This document shows, piece by piece, positions 16,698 through 24,539 of a stretch of DNA of 64,000 nt. The notes beneath the pieces were generated by a model. The model made no database searches. It was not told where the DNA came from and saw only the letters and a list, made by a program, of their open reading frames with translations. How positions within the stretch are numbered: position 1 is the stretch's first letter; each line of letters begins with the position of its first letter. A program made the position numbers and the translations under genes. Source of the DNA: Nocardia blacklockiae (GTDB lineage: Bacteria > Actinomycetota > Actinomycetes > Mycobacteriales > Mycobacteriaceae); contig NZ_JADLRJ010000008.1 of assembly GCF_015477355.1 (NCBI RefSeq), positions 124,001 to 188,000 on the forward strand. The letters are read 5' to 3'.

Positions 16698-17524
16698 GCA
16701 ATGACGCTTACTTCCGGGGCAAGGTATGTGTGATCACCGGCGCGGGATCCGGCATCGGCCGGGCACTCGCCGAGAACCTGGCTCGCCGTGGCGCGAAGCT
16801 CGCGCTGTCCGACATCGATACAGAAGGCCTGGCCGAAACCGTCCGGCGCTGTGAGGGTTTGGGCGCGGAGGTCAAGTCCGACCGGCTCAACGTCGCTGAG
16901 CGCGAGGCGGTGCTGCTGTACGCCGACGAGGTGAAGAAGCACTTCGGCGTCGTGCACCAGATCTACAACAACGCCGGCATCGCCTTCCACGGCGAGGTGG
17001 CCGACTCCCAGTTCAAGGACATCGAGCGCATCATGGATGTCGATTTCTGGGGAGTCGTCAACGGCACCAAGGCTTTTCTGCCGCTGCTGATCGAATCCGG
17101 CGAGGGCCACGTGGTGAACGTGTCCAGCCTGTTCGGCCTGATCGCGGTGCCGGGCCAAAGCGCTTACAACGCCGCGAAATTCGCGGTGCGCGGCTTCACC
17201 GAGTCGCTGCGGCAGGAGATGCTGGCCCGCCGTCACCCGGTCAACGTCACCTGTGTGCACCCCGGCGGCATCAAGACCGCCGTGGCCCGCAACGCCACCT
17301 ACGCCGAGGGCATCGACGCCAAGCAGTTCGCCTCGTTCTTCGACAAGAAGCTGGCGATGCACTCGCCGGAGATGGCCGCGCAGACCATCACCGAGGGTGT
17401 GCGCAAGGGCCACGGCCGGGTGCTGATCGGTTGGGAGGCCAAGGCTTTGGATCTGTTCGTCCGCACCACCGGGTCGTACTACCAGCGCATCGCGAACCTG
17501 GTGAACGGCCGGTTCCTGCCCTGA
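16694..17524 (+). CDS. Short-chain dehydrogenase/reductase, SadH-like
   Basis: A 276-residue NAD(P)-dependent alcohol dehydrogenase/ketoreductase. It has the cofactor motif TGAGSGIGRAL near residue 15, NNAG near 93, catalytic Ser in NVSSLFG near 144 and YNAAK (Tyr about 157, Lys about 161). The GTG start overlaps the monooxygenase stop, so translation is coupled. It would make the ketone for the monooxygenase or reduce an aldehyde; direction unknown. A C-terminal extension after residue 245 (FVRTTGSYYQRIANLVNGRFLP) may mediate dimer or membrane contact. Confidence 0.88.
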   Translation: MSNDAYFRGKVCVITGAGSGIGRALAENLARRGAKLALSDIDTEGLAETVRRCEGLGAEVKSDRLNVAEREAVLLYADEVKKHFGVVHQIYNNAGIAFHGEVADSQFKDIERIMDVDFWGVVNGTKAFLPLLIESGEGHVVNVSSLFGLIAVPGQSAYNAAKFAVRGFTESLRQEMLARRHPVNVTCVHPGGIKTAVARNATYAEGIDAKQFASFFDKKLAMHSPEMAAQTITEGVRKGHGRVLIGWEAKALDLFVRTTGSYYQRIANLVNGRFLP

Positions 17525-17528
17525 TCGC

Positions 17529-18461
17529 ATGAAAGTTCCCGCTATGCCAGCTGTTACGCTGCCGCTGCCGGTCGCCCGCGCGGTGTTGCACCCGATCTTC
17601 CGGTACTCCATGCACCACCGGCTGCCGTTCCGGCTGCAGCGGGCCCTGCTCGATGTGGGTGCGGTGCTTCAGGTTTCGCCCTCGGGGACCCGGGTCGAAC
17701 GGACCACCCTGGGTGGCCGGCCGACCGAGCGGATCACCGCGGGGCCGACGGCCGACGCCACCCGCGCGGTGCTCTATCTGCACGGCGGCGGCTACACCGT
17801 CGGCTCGCCCGCGACCCACCGCTCGCTGGCGGCGTACCTGGCGCGAGACCTGGGCCACCCGGTCTACCTGCCGGATTACCGGCTCGCGCCGGAGCACCCG
17901 TACCCCGCCGCGCTCGACGACGCCGAGGCCGCCTTCCTGGAGCTGGTCTCGACCGGACTGCGCCCGGAAGACATTGCGGTGTCCGGTGATTCGGCCGGCG
18001 GCGGGCTGTCGCTGGCGCTCGCGCTGCGGCTGCGCGACCGGCACGGCCTGCGACCCGCGGCGCTCGGGCTGATCGCACCGTGGTCGAATCCCAACGAGCT
18101 CTCCGAGCGCCACCGGGATCTGGTGATCAACAAGCCGTGGGCCCGGTTCTGCGCGGACGCCTACCGGGGCGACGGCGACGGCCTGGACCCCGGTTACGCG
18201 CCGCTGCTGGGCGACCTGCGCGGGCTGCCGCCCACCTACGTGCAGGTCGACAAGGGTGAGTTGCTGTACGAACAGTGCGTCCGCCTGGTGGCCGCGCTGG
18301 AGCGGGTCGGCGTGCCGACGCAGTTCAGCGTCACCCGCGGGCTGTGGCACGTCGCCCAGTTGCAGGCCTCGCTGGTCGGACCCGCCGCGGCGGCGACCCG
18401 CGAGCTGGCGGCCTTCCTCGGCGAATCGCTGCGGGCAGCGCAAATGCGGTCCATAGGATAG
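17529..18461 (+). CDS. Alpha/beta hydrolase, HSL/LipR-like esterase
   Basis: A 310-residue hydrolase of the hormone-sensitive-lipase family. The oxyanion motif HGGGYTVGS is near residue 83, nucleophile motif GDSAGGGLS near 152 (Ser about 154), and the His lies in GLWHVAQ near 274. The acidic member is odd: where relatives usually have a D-x-L type Asp, this protein reads VQVDKGELLYEQ, so the Asp is shifted or replaced by the Glu. It starts 4 bases after the SDR stop and would hydrolyse the ester made by the monooxygenase. Comparable to LipR of the mymA region by position and family. Confidence 0.85.
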   Translation: MKVPAMPAVTLPLPVARAVLHPIFRYSMHHRLPFRLQRALLDVGAVLQVSPSGTRVERTTLGGRPTERITAGPTADATRAVLYLHGGGYTVGSPATHRSLAAYLARDLGHPVYLPDYRLAPEHPYPAALDDAEAAFLELVSTGLRPEDIAVSGDSAGGGLSLALALRLRDRHGLRPAALGLIAPWSNPNELSERHRDLVINKPWARFCADAYRGDGDGLDPGYAPLLGDLRGLPPTYVQVDKGELLYEQCVRLVAALERVGVPTQFSVTRGLWHVAQLQASLVGPAAAATRELAAFLGESLRAAQMRSIG

Positions 18462-18568
18462 GGATCGGGCGGTCTACCGGCGCGCACCCGCGCGCCGGGG
18501 AGTCGGGCGGATCCGGCCGACCCGAGTGGCGTAAATTACCGGTGAGTAAACCACGTGGAAGGGCACCG

Positions 18569-20362
18569 ATGCGAGAGTTCGAAGTCCCGGCGACCTACAC
18601 CATTCCCGAGGACGCCAACATGTCCGACGGCGCCTTCAAGCATGCCGAGCGCACGCCGGGCCTGGTGGTGTTCAACCGTCCGGACGGCAAGGGCGGGTGG
18701 ACCGACGTCACCGCCGCCGAGTTCGCCGAGACCGTCACGGCCGTGGCGAAGGGTCTGGTCGCCGCCGGGATCGAACTGGGCGACCGGGTCGGCATCCTGG
18801 CGTCCACGCAGTACGAGTGGGTCGTGCTGGACTTCGCCATCTGGGCCGCGGGTGGCTGCACGGTCGCCATCTACGACAGCTCCTCGGCCGAACAGGCCCG
18901 CTGGATCCTGGAGGATTCCGCGACCAAGCTGCTGGTGGTCGAGAAGGCCGCGCACCGCGCCACCATCGCCGAGATCGAGTCCGGGCTGCCCGAACTGCGC
19001 GAGGTGCTGCAACTGGACGACGGCGCGGTCGAGGCACTCATCGCCCGCGGCAAGGACCTCGACGACCAGGTCGTGCACGAGCGGCGCGCCCAGGTGAAGG
19101 CGGCCTCCCCGGCGACGCTGATCTACACCTCCGGCACCACCGGCCGCCCCAAGGGCGTCATGCTCTCGCACGCCAACCTCTACGCCGAGTCGGCCGCCGA
19201 CCGGTCGGCGATGCGGGAGTTCCTGCGTCCGGGCCGGCGCTCGCTGCTGTTCCTGCCGCTGGCGCACGTCTTCGCCCGCGCGGTGGCCCTGGCCGCGTTC
19301 GACGCGGGCGTCACCGTCGCGCACACCGCCGACTGGTCGACGCTGGTCGAGCAGTTCGGGCAGTACAAGCCCGATTTCATCCTGTCGGTGCCGCGCGTGT
19401 TCGAGAAGGTGTTCAACGGCGCCAAGCAGAAGGCGCACGACGGCGGCAAGGGCAAGATCTTCGACGCCGCCGCCGAGACCGCGATCGCCTACAGCGAGGC
19501 GCTCGAAAAGGGCGGCGCCGGACTGGGTCTCAAGCTCAAGCACGCCGTGTTCGACAAGCTCGTCTACGGCAAGCTGCGCGAGGCGATGGGCGGGCGCTGC
19601 GAGACCGCGGTCTCCGGCGGCGGCCCGCTGGGCGCGCGGCTCGGGCATTTCTTCCGCGGCGCGGGCGTGCTGATCTACGAGGGCTACGGCCTCACCGAGA
19701 GCACCGCCGCGGTGTCGGTGAACACCCCCGAGCACGTCCGCATCGGTTCGGTCGGCCGCCCGCTGCCCGGCCACGCGGCCAAGATCGCCGAGGACGGTGA
19801 GCTGCTGCTGCGCGGCCCGGTGGTGTTCGCCGGATACTGGAACAACCCGACCGCCACCGAGGACGCCTTCGCCGACGGCTGGTTCAAGACCGGTGACCTG
19901 GGCGCGCTCGACGACCAGGGCTTCATCACCATCACCGGCCGCAAGAAGGAGATCATCGTCACCGCCGGCGGCAAGAACGTGTCGCCGGCCGTGCTGGAGG
20001 ACTCGCTGCGCGCGCACCCGCTGATCAGCCAGGTCATGGTGGTCGGCGACGGCAAGCCGTTCATCGCCGCGCTGGTGACCCTCGATCCCGAGGCACTGCC
20101 GGGCTGGAAGGAGCGGCACGGGCTGCCGGCCGACCTGCCCGTCGAGAAGCTGATCGAACTGCCCGAGCTGAAGGCCGACGTCGACGCGGCGGTGGCCGAC
20201 ACCAACAAGCTGGTGTCGCATGCCGAGCAGATCAAGAAGATCCGCATCCTCCCCGTCGACTGGACGCAGGAGACCGGCGAGCTGACGCCGAAGATGTCGC
20301 TGAAGCGGGCCGTGGTCATGAAGAACTACGCCTCCGACGTGGAGGCCATCTACAACGGCTGA
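18569..20362 (+). CDS. fadD15: Long-chain fatty acid-CoA ligase, FadD15-like
   Basis: Activates fatty acids to acyl-CoA through an acyl-adenylate. The 597-residue protein begins MREFEVPATYTIPEDANMSDG, as in mycobacterial FadD15. The AMP-binding loop IYTSGTTGRPKGVM is near residue 185, VSGGGPLGARLGHFFRGAG near 350, YEGYGLTEST near 372, TGDLGALDDQGFITITGRKKEIIV near 440-465, and the catalytic Lys segment GELTPKMSLKR near 572. An extra in-frame reading upstream is rejected because the homologous N-terminus begins at this ATG, preceded by GGAAGGG. It is 107 bases after the hydrolase gene, so may be either in the same operon or separately promoted. Confidence 0.9.
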   Translation: MREFEVPATYTIPEDANMSDGAFKHAERTPGLVVFNRPDGKGGWTDVTAAEFAETVTAVAKGLVAAGIELGDRVGILASTQYEWVVLDFAIWAAGGCTVAIYDSSSAEQARWILEDSATKLLVVEKAAHRATIAEIESGLPELREVLQLDDGAVEALIARGKDLDDQVVHERRAQVKAASPATLIYTSGTTGRPKGVMLSHANLYAESAADRSAMREFLRPGRRSLLFLPLAHVFARAVALAAFDAGVTVAHTADWSTLVEQFGQYKPDFILSVPRVFEKVFNGAKQKAHDGGKGKIFDAAAETAIAYSEALEKGGAGLGLKLKHAVFDKLVYGKLREAMGGRCETAVSGGGPLGARLGHFFRGAGVLIYEGYGLTESTAAVSVNTPEHVRIGSVGRPLPGHAAKIAEDGELLLRGPVVFAGYWNNPTATEDAFADGWFKTGDLGALDDQGFITITGRKKEIIVTAGGKNVSPAVLEDSLRAHPLISQVMVVGDGKPFIAALVTLDPEALPGWKERHGLPADLPVEKLIELPELKADVDAAVADTNKLVSHAEQIKKIRILPVDWTQETGELTPKMSLKRAVVMKNYASDVEAIYNG

Positions 20363-20453
20363 GAACCGATGAATTTCACCGGTGGCCGTCGTCCTACCTG
20401 GGACGGCGGCCACTGCCGTCTGCCGGGCCAGGCATTCGTCCGAGGAGGCAATA

Positions 20454-20879
20454 GTGACGGCACTGAATCCCTACCTGATCTTCAACGGCAACGCCGAGGA
20501 GGCGTTCACGTTCTACCAGTCTGTATTCGGCGGTGAACTGCAGCTCATCCGCTTCAGCGAGATGGGCGGCGGCGAGCTGCCCGAAGGCACGGCGGATCTG
20601 ATCGCCCACGCCGCACTGCCGCTGCGCGGAACGGACCATCTGCTGATGGCGTCGGACGCCCCGCCGGGCGAGACGGTCAACACCGCCAACCCGGGCTACG
20701 CGGTCTCGCTCGAGGTGGACACCAAGGAGGAGGCCGAGCGGATTTTCCAGGAGCTGTCGGCCGGCGGCGAGGTGTCCATGCCGATCGGCCGGACCGAGTG
20801 GGCCGAAGTGTTCGCCATGGTGACCGACAAGTTCTCGGTGCCGTGGATGGTGGGCTACACCGGCGACGCCCACATGTGA
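20454..20879 (+). CDS. VOC-superfamily (PhnB/glyoxalase-like) protein
   Basis: A 141-residue protein starting MTALNPYLIFNGNAEEAFTFYQSVFGGEL, the classic PhnB-like opening in which the paired beta-alpha-beta units form a metal or ligand pocket. It continues HAALPLRGTDHLLMASD and ends WAEVFAMVTDKFSVPWMVGY, again the family end. The GTG start has GAGGAGG six bases upstream. Enzymatic substrate unknown; many members are uncharacterised dioxygenase or antibiotic-binding relatives. It ends in a strong hairpin. Confidence 0.85.
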   Translation: MTALNPYLIFNGNAEEAFTFYQSVFGGELQLIRFSEMGGGELPEGTADLIAHAALPLRGTDHLLMASDAPPGETVNTANPGYAVSLEVDTKEEAERIFQELSAGGEVSMPIGRTEWAEVFAMVTDKFSVPWMVGYTGDAHM

Positions 20880-20926
20880 ACCGGAGGCGCTGTCCGCGAG
20901 TGGGGTCGGCGGACAGCGCCGTTCAC
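20877..20926. terminator. Strong hairpin after the VOC gene
   Basis: A perfect 12-bp stem, GGCGCTGTCCGC (20886-20897) with GCGGACAGCGCC (20909-20920), is flanked by a further outer pair GTGAAC (20877-20882) and GTTCAC (20921-20926). There is no T tract, as often seen in actinobacterial terminators. It separates convergent genes. Confidence 0.7.
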
Positions 20927-20933
20927 TGCCGGG

Positions 20934-21034
20934 CTATCTCGGGTGCGCCGGAGTCGCGGTGGTGGGCAGCCGGTCCAGGAAACCGGCGATCAGCGGGGCG
21001 ATGTCGGCCACGTGGGTTCCAACGCGAATCGGCG
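20934..21034 (-). pseudogene. Possible remnant of an alpha/beta hydrolase C-terminus
   Basis: Directly downstream of the HtrA-like gene and on the same strand, a frame with strongly GC-biased third positions reads VGTHVADIAPLIAGFLDRLP and stops at a TAG at 20934-20936. THVADIAPLIAGFLD looks like the last helix and catalytic-His neighbourhood of an alpha/beta hydrolase. There is no start or body for such a gene: upstream the frame merges into the HtrA coding region in a different frame. It may be the tail of a deleted gene. Evidence is only about 30 codons, so this is tentative. Confidence 0.3.
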
Positions 21035-22216
21035 TCAGCCGACCGGGCCCTCCGCCAACTCGGCCTTGGCGGTCTGGGTGCGGCCGGTGCCGTCGGTCCA
21101 GGTGATGTTCACATTGTCGCCCGGGTGGTGTTTGTCCATCGTCGCGATCAGGGTGTTGGCCGAGTCGATGCGGTCGCCGTCGATGGCGGTGATGACGCTG
21201 CCGGAGGTCAGGCCGAGTTCGTCGGCGGGGCCGCCGCGGACGATATTGCGGACCAGCGCGCCCGCGCCGTTGGCATCGCTGACCGTGAGACCGAGGAAGG
21301 CCGTCGGACCGATGTGCACGGTGTTCGACGCGGTACCGGCCTGAATCTGCTCGGCGATCGACAAGGCCTTGTTGATCGGGATGGCGAAGCCCTGGCCGCC
21401 GCCGGCGCCGAGCCGGAAGCCCTGCGAGGCGGCCGTGTTCACGCCCACGACCTTGCCCGAGCTGTCGACCAGCGGCCCGCCGGAATCGCCGGGCTGGATG
21501 TTCGCCTGGACCTGGATGAGTCCGGTCAATTGCTCGGAGCTGCCGGAGGATTCGTCGCTGGCCGTGATCGACCGGTTCAGCGCGGTGACCTTGCCGCTCG
21601 CCGCGGTCGGGCGGCCGGTGCCGCCCGCGTTGCCGACGCCCACGATCTCGTCGCCGACCGAGACCTTGTCGGAGTCGCCCAGCGGGGCCGTCGGCAGGCC
21701 GGACGCGCCGGACAGCCGCAGCACCGCCAGATCGTTCGTGCGGTCGTAGCCGACCACCGAGGCCTGGTAGGTCTTGCCGTTGCCGAGGCTGGTCGCCTCG
21801 ATCCGGGTGGCGCCCTCGACCACGTGATTGTTGGTGAGCACTTCGCCGTCGGAGGTGAGCACGATGCCGGTGCCCGCCCCGCCGCCGCCCTGCAGGCCCA
21901 GTTCGGTGTTGATCGTGACGATGCCGGACACCACGTTCTGGGCGGCCTCGTCCAGGTCGGCCTTGCTCTGGCCGTCGAAGGCCTGCACGACGTCGCCCGA
22001 CTGCGCCGGTGGGGCCGTCGTGGTGTGGTGGTAGGTCTCGAAGCGGGCGGCCACCAGGCCGATGGCGACGGCCACGGCCAGCACCAGGGCGGCGACGACG
22101 GTGAAGTTCACCCCGTGCCGGCGGGGCGGTCGCTGCGGTTCGTAGCCACCCGGCGGCGGACCGTAGGGATATTGCGACGGTCCCGGCCAATTGCCCTGAT
22201 TCGGATGCAAGGTCAT
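21035..22216 (-). CDS. Membrane-anchored HtrA/PepD-like serine protease with PDZ domain
   Basis: A 393-residue cell-envelope protease. After a Pro/Gly/Tyr-rich cytoplasmic tail (about 1-35) comes one transmembrane helix (FTVVAALVLAVAVAIGLVAARF). The trypsin-like domain has His in TNNHVVEGA near 130, Asp in RTNDLAVLRL near 160 and Ser in QPGDSGGPLVD near 245. A PDZ domain follows (about 300-385; FLGLTVSD...GGPADELGLTSGSVITAIDGDRI). The family degrades or processes misfolded envelope proteins under stress. ATG 22216 is preceded by GAGGAC; a GTG at 22219 is adjacent. It is divergent from the molybdopterin oxidoreductase with a 319-base gap. Confidence 0.88.
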   Translation of the reverse strand: MTLHPNQGNWPGPSQYPYGPPPGGYEPQRPPRRHGVNFTVVAALVLAVAVAIGLVAARFETYHHTTTAPPAQSGDVVQAFDGQSKADLDEAAQNVVSGIVTINTELGLQGGGGAGTGIVLTSDGEVLTNNHVVEGATRIEATSLGNGKTYQASVVGYDRTNDLAVLRLSGASGLPTAPLGDSDKVSVGDEIVGVGNAGGTGRPTAASGKVTALNRSITASDESSGSSEQLTGLIQVQANIQPGDSGGPLVDSSGKVVGVNTAASQGFRLGAGGGQGFAIPINKALSIAEQIQAGTASNTVHIGPTAFLGLTVSDANGAGALVRNIVRGGPADELGLTSGSVITAIDGDRIDSANTLIATMDKHHPGDNVNITWTDGTGRTQTAKAELAEGPVG

Positions 22217-22535
22217 CACGTCCTCGTATGGTCGGCTCTCCTTTCCATTAAGCGCGCGATTCCTGAGAACCGGCTGGGCGGTGGCCGTGGAACCGGCAAC
22301 GTGCCCGACCTCACGTTCGCGCCTCGCTGGGAATGGGGCGGGCATCGGCGGAGGCGATATTCGGTGCCGTGGGCTCCGACCGGTCCGTCGGTTCCTTTCG
22401 GGCGAAGTCGCGATTCGAAGGCGTGTGGACGGGGTGCCTCTGTCCGGTTTCCGAGGTTCTGACGAAAGTGTGACGCGGGGGCTCGCGGCCGGTTTTCCGG
22501 CGATCCGGTACGGAAAACCGCAGTACGCTCGCGCC
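22217..22535. other. 319-base divergent intergenic region (HtrA / molybdopterin oxidoreductase)
   Basis: No gene is supported. Apart from the 10-bp inverted repeat near its right end (22490-22520) and a possible -10 TACGCT at 22524-22529 for the rightward gene, no other clear signal was seen; it should hold promoters for both divergent genes. Confidence 0.4.
22490..22520. promoter_or_regulatory. Perfect 10-bp inverted repeat upstream of the molybdopterin oxidoreductase
   Basis: CGGTTTTCCG (22490-22499) and CGGAAAACCG (22511-22520) flank an 11-base spacer, 15 bases before the ATG at 22536. TACGCT at 22524-22529 is a plausible -10 giving a leaderless mRNA, which would place this palindrome over the -35 region, as a repressor or activator site. 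Confidence 0.45.
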
Positions 22536-24434
22536 ATGACCGGATCCGGACTGCGCGCCGCGGGCGGTATCGCCGCCGCCGCACTCGCCCTGGGTGTCGC
22601 CGAACTGGTGTCGGTGCCCGTCGGCCCCGGCAGCGCACCCTTGGCCGCACTCGGCTCGACGGTCGTCGACCACACCCCCGACCGAATCCGGGAGTGGGCC
22701 ATCGACACCTTCGGCACCAACGACAAGCTGGTCCTGTTCGTGTCCATGGGGGTTGTCGCGATAGGGGTAGCGGCACTCGCCGGTCGATGGGAACGCACCA
22801 CCCGCCCGATCGGCTCCACCCTGTTCGCCGCGTTCGGCATAGCCGCCACCCTCGCCGCCACCAACCGCCCCACCGCCACCTGGACCTGGGCCCTCCCCAC
22901 GCTCATCGGCGTAGCCATCGGAATAACGGTGCTGCGCTGGACAATCCGCCGCTGCGAGGCCTCCGAAGCCGCTCCGCGGACATCGCCCGGTGGCCCTCGC
23001 GAAAAGCTTCCGACCCCTGGCGATGCCGCAGGCACCAAGGCTACCGACATGGGCGGCGAGGCCGCCCACGCGGGCGACGCCCCCGACGCAGGTGGCTGGA
23101 TGAGCGGCGAGACTGCCGAAGTAGGCGGACAGGCAGGCGGAGGGGCTGCCGTAGCGGGTGGTGAGACCACTCGGGCGGGCGAGGCGAGAAGCCGTGGGGG
23201 CGATGGGGTTCCTGGAGCAGGTGGGCAGGTTGCCCAGGTGGGCGGCGAGGCTGCCGGAGCGGGTGGAGGGGAGGCCGTAGCGGGTGGGATTACTCGGGTG
23301 GGCGACGTGGGTGCGCGAGCGGGTGGTGGGGAAAAGGATTCGGGGGCAAGGGGTTTCGGGGGTGGGGTGGATCGTAGGCAAGTGGTGCGGGGGATTGTAG
23401 GGGTGGGGGTGCTTGCGGGAGTGGCGGGGGTGGCGGGGCGGGTGTTGGGGGGTCGGGTGCACGATGTGACGGGGGAGCGGGCGGGGGTGCGGTTGCCGGT
23501 GCCGGAGGTGGGTGGGGTGGCGGTGGATCCGGCTGCGGAGCTTCGGGTTCCGGGGCTCACGCCGTATGTGACGCCGAACAGTGACTTCTACCGGATCGAT
23601 ACCGCGCTGGTGGTGCCGCAGGTCAGTACGGAGACCTGGTCGCTGCGCATCCACGGCATGGTCGAGCGCGAGATCCGATTGAGCTACGCCGATCTCGCGC
23701 GGCGCACCCCGGTCGAGCGGCTGGTGACCCTGACGTGCGTGTCGAATCCGGTGGGCGGCGATCTGATCGGCAACGCGCACTGGCTCGGCTACCGGCTCGA
23801 CGAACTCCTCGCCGAGGCGGGCCCGCACCCCGACGCCGACATGGTCCTCTCACGCAGCATCGACGGCTTCACCGCGGGCAGCCCGCTCGCCACGCTCACC
23901 GACGGCCGCGACGCCCTGCTCGCCGTCGGCATGAACGGCGAACCGCTCCCCGTGCGGCACGGCTACCCGGCCCGGCTGGTGGTCCCCGGCCTGTACGGCT
24001 ACGTGTCCGCCACCAAATGGGTCACAGAACTCGAGATCACGAGATTCGACCGCGCCCAAGCCTATTGGACCAAACGCGGCTGGTCGGCCCGCGGCCCCAT
24101 CAAAACCGGCACCCGCATCGATACCCCCCGCGTCGGCGCCCGCCTCACCGCGGGCCGCGTCCCCGTCGCGGGCGTCGCCTGGGCCCAGCACCGCGGCATC
24201 ACCGCCGTCGAGGTCCAAATCGACGACGGCCCATGGCAACCCGCCCGCCTAGCCGCCGAACCCTCCACAGACACCTGGCGCCAATGGGTCTACGACTGGG
24301 ACGCCACCCCCGGCCCCCACACCCTCCGCGCCCGCGCCACCGACGGCACCGGCGAGGTCCAAACCTCCGACCTCCGCGACGTCATCCCCGACGGCGCCAC
24401 CGGCTACCCCGACGTCTCGGTCCGAGTAGCCTGA
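22536..24434 (+). CDS. Membrane-anchored molybdopterin-dependent oxidoreductase (sulfite-oxidase/YedY-like)
   Basis: A 632-residue protein. Residues 1-140 have four hydrophobic helices, 150-275 are a Gly/Ala-rich low-complexity linker, and near 279 there is a DRRQVVRG pair followed by GIVGVGVLAGVAGVAG, a Tat-like internal signal/anchor. The catalytic sulfite-oxidase fold fills 330-632, with the probable molybdenum-ligand Cys in LTCVSNPVGG near 401 and NGEPLPVRHGYPARLVVPGLYG near 475. The last 100 residues form the Mo-co dimerisation beta domain. It should act outside the membrane with electrons passed to an unknown partner; substrate unknown. The linker is far longer than in relatives and is coded by unusually G-rich codons (see repeat entry). 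Confidence 0.82.
   Translation: MTGSGLRAAGGIAAAALALGVAELVSVPVGPGSAPLAALGSTVVDHTPDRIREWAIDTFGTNDKLVLFVSMGVVAIGVAALAGRWERTTRPIGSTLFAAFGIAATLAATNRPTATWTWALPTLIGVAIGITVLRWTIRRCEASEAAPRTSPGGPREKLPTPGDAAGTKATDMGGEAAHAGDAPDAGGWMSGETAEVGGQAGGGAAVAGGETTRAGEARSRGGDGVPGAGGQVAQVGGEAAGAGGGEAVAGGITRVGDVGARAGGGEKDSGARGFGGGVDRRQVVRGIVGVGVLAGVAGVAGRVLGGRVHDVTGERAGVRLPVPEVGGVAVDPAAELRVPGLTPYVTPNSDFYRIDTALVVPQVSTETWSLRIHGMVEREIRLSYADLARRTPVERLVTLTCVSNPVGGDLIGNAHWLGYRLDELLAEAGPHPDADMVLSRSIDGFTAGSPLATLTDGRDALLAVGMNGEPLPVRHGYPARLVVPGLYGYVSATKWVTELEITRFDRAQAYWTKRGWSARGPIKTGTRIDTPRVGARLTAGRVPVAGVAWAQHRGITAVEVQIDDGPWQPARLAAEPSTDTWRQWVYDWDATPGPHTLRARATDGTGEVQTSDLRDVIPDGATGYPDVSVRVA
23342..23480 (+). repeat. G-quadruplex-prone low-complexity coding stretch
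   Basis: The coding strand has G runs of 5, 4, 5 and 4 at 23342-46, 23350-53, 23358-62 and 23364-67 with spacers of 3, 4 and 1 bases, then further runs at 23389-93, 23400-03, 23405-09 and beyond. Both DNA and mRNA could form four-stranded structures. It encodes the end of the Gly/Ala linker and the Tat-like helix, so the G bias is partly due to Gly and Val codons, but GGG and GTG/GGG choices exceed those of neighbouring genes, which prefer GGC and GTC. Confidence 0.6.
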
Positions 24435-24498
24435 TGCCGCATATCGCGAACAGCGCGGAAAAGCTTGCGTCACTGGTCGATTCGGTGCCGTAAAAGCA

Positions 24499-24530
24499 CG
24501 TCGGCCCGGTGCGAGTGCACCGGGCCGACG
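24499..24530. terminator. Bidirectional terminator between oxidoreductase and MFS gene
   Basis: A perfect 14-bp stem, CGTCGGCCCGGTGC (24499-24512) with GCACCGGGCCGACG (24517-24530), with GAGT as loop, between convergent genes. It is very stable; a TAAAA sequence on its left side gives the leftward transcript a U-rich run. Confidence 0.85.
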
Positions 24531-24539
24531 AGGTGGAAC

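Noticed and set aside
22960-23540. A frameshift or gene boundary in the molybdopterin enzyme at the codon-bias change
   Set aside because: The + frame stays open throughout and joins sensible N-terminal helices to the Tat-like helix and catalytic domain, so it is one gene with an expanded linker.
21035-23560. Reading the HtrA-like gene as an 841-residue protein
   Set aside because: The first 448 residues come from antisense of the oxidoreductase gene, with Pro/Ser/Thr-rich noise. The natural start with tail, helix and protease domain is at 22216.
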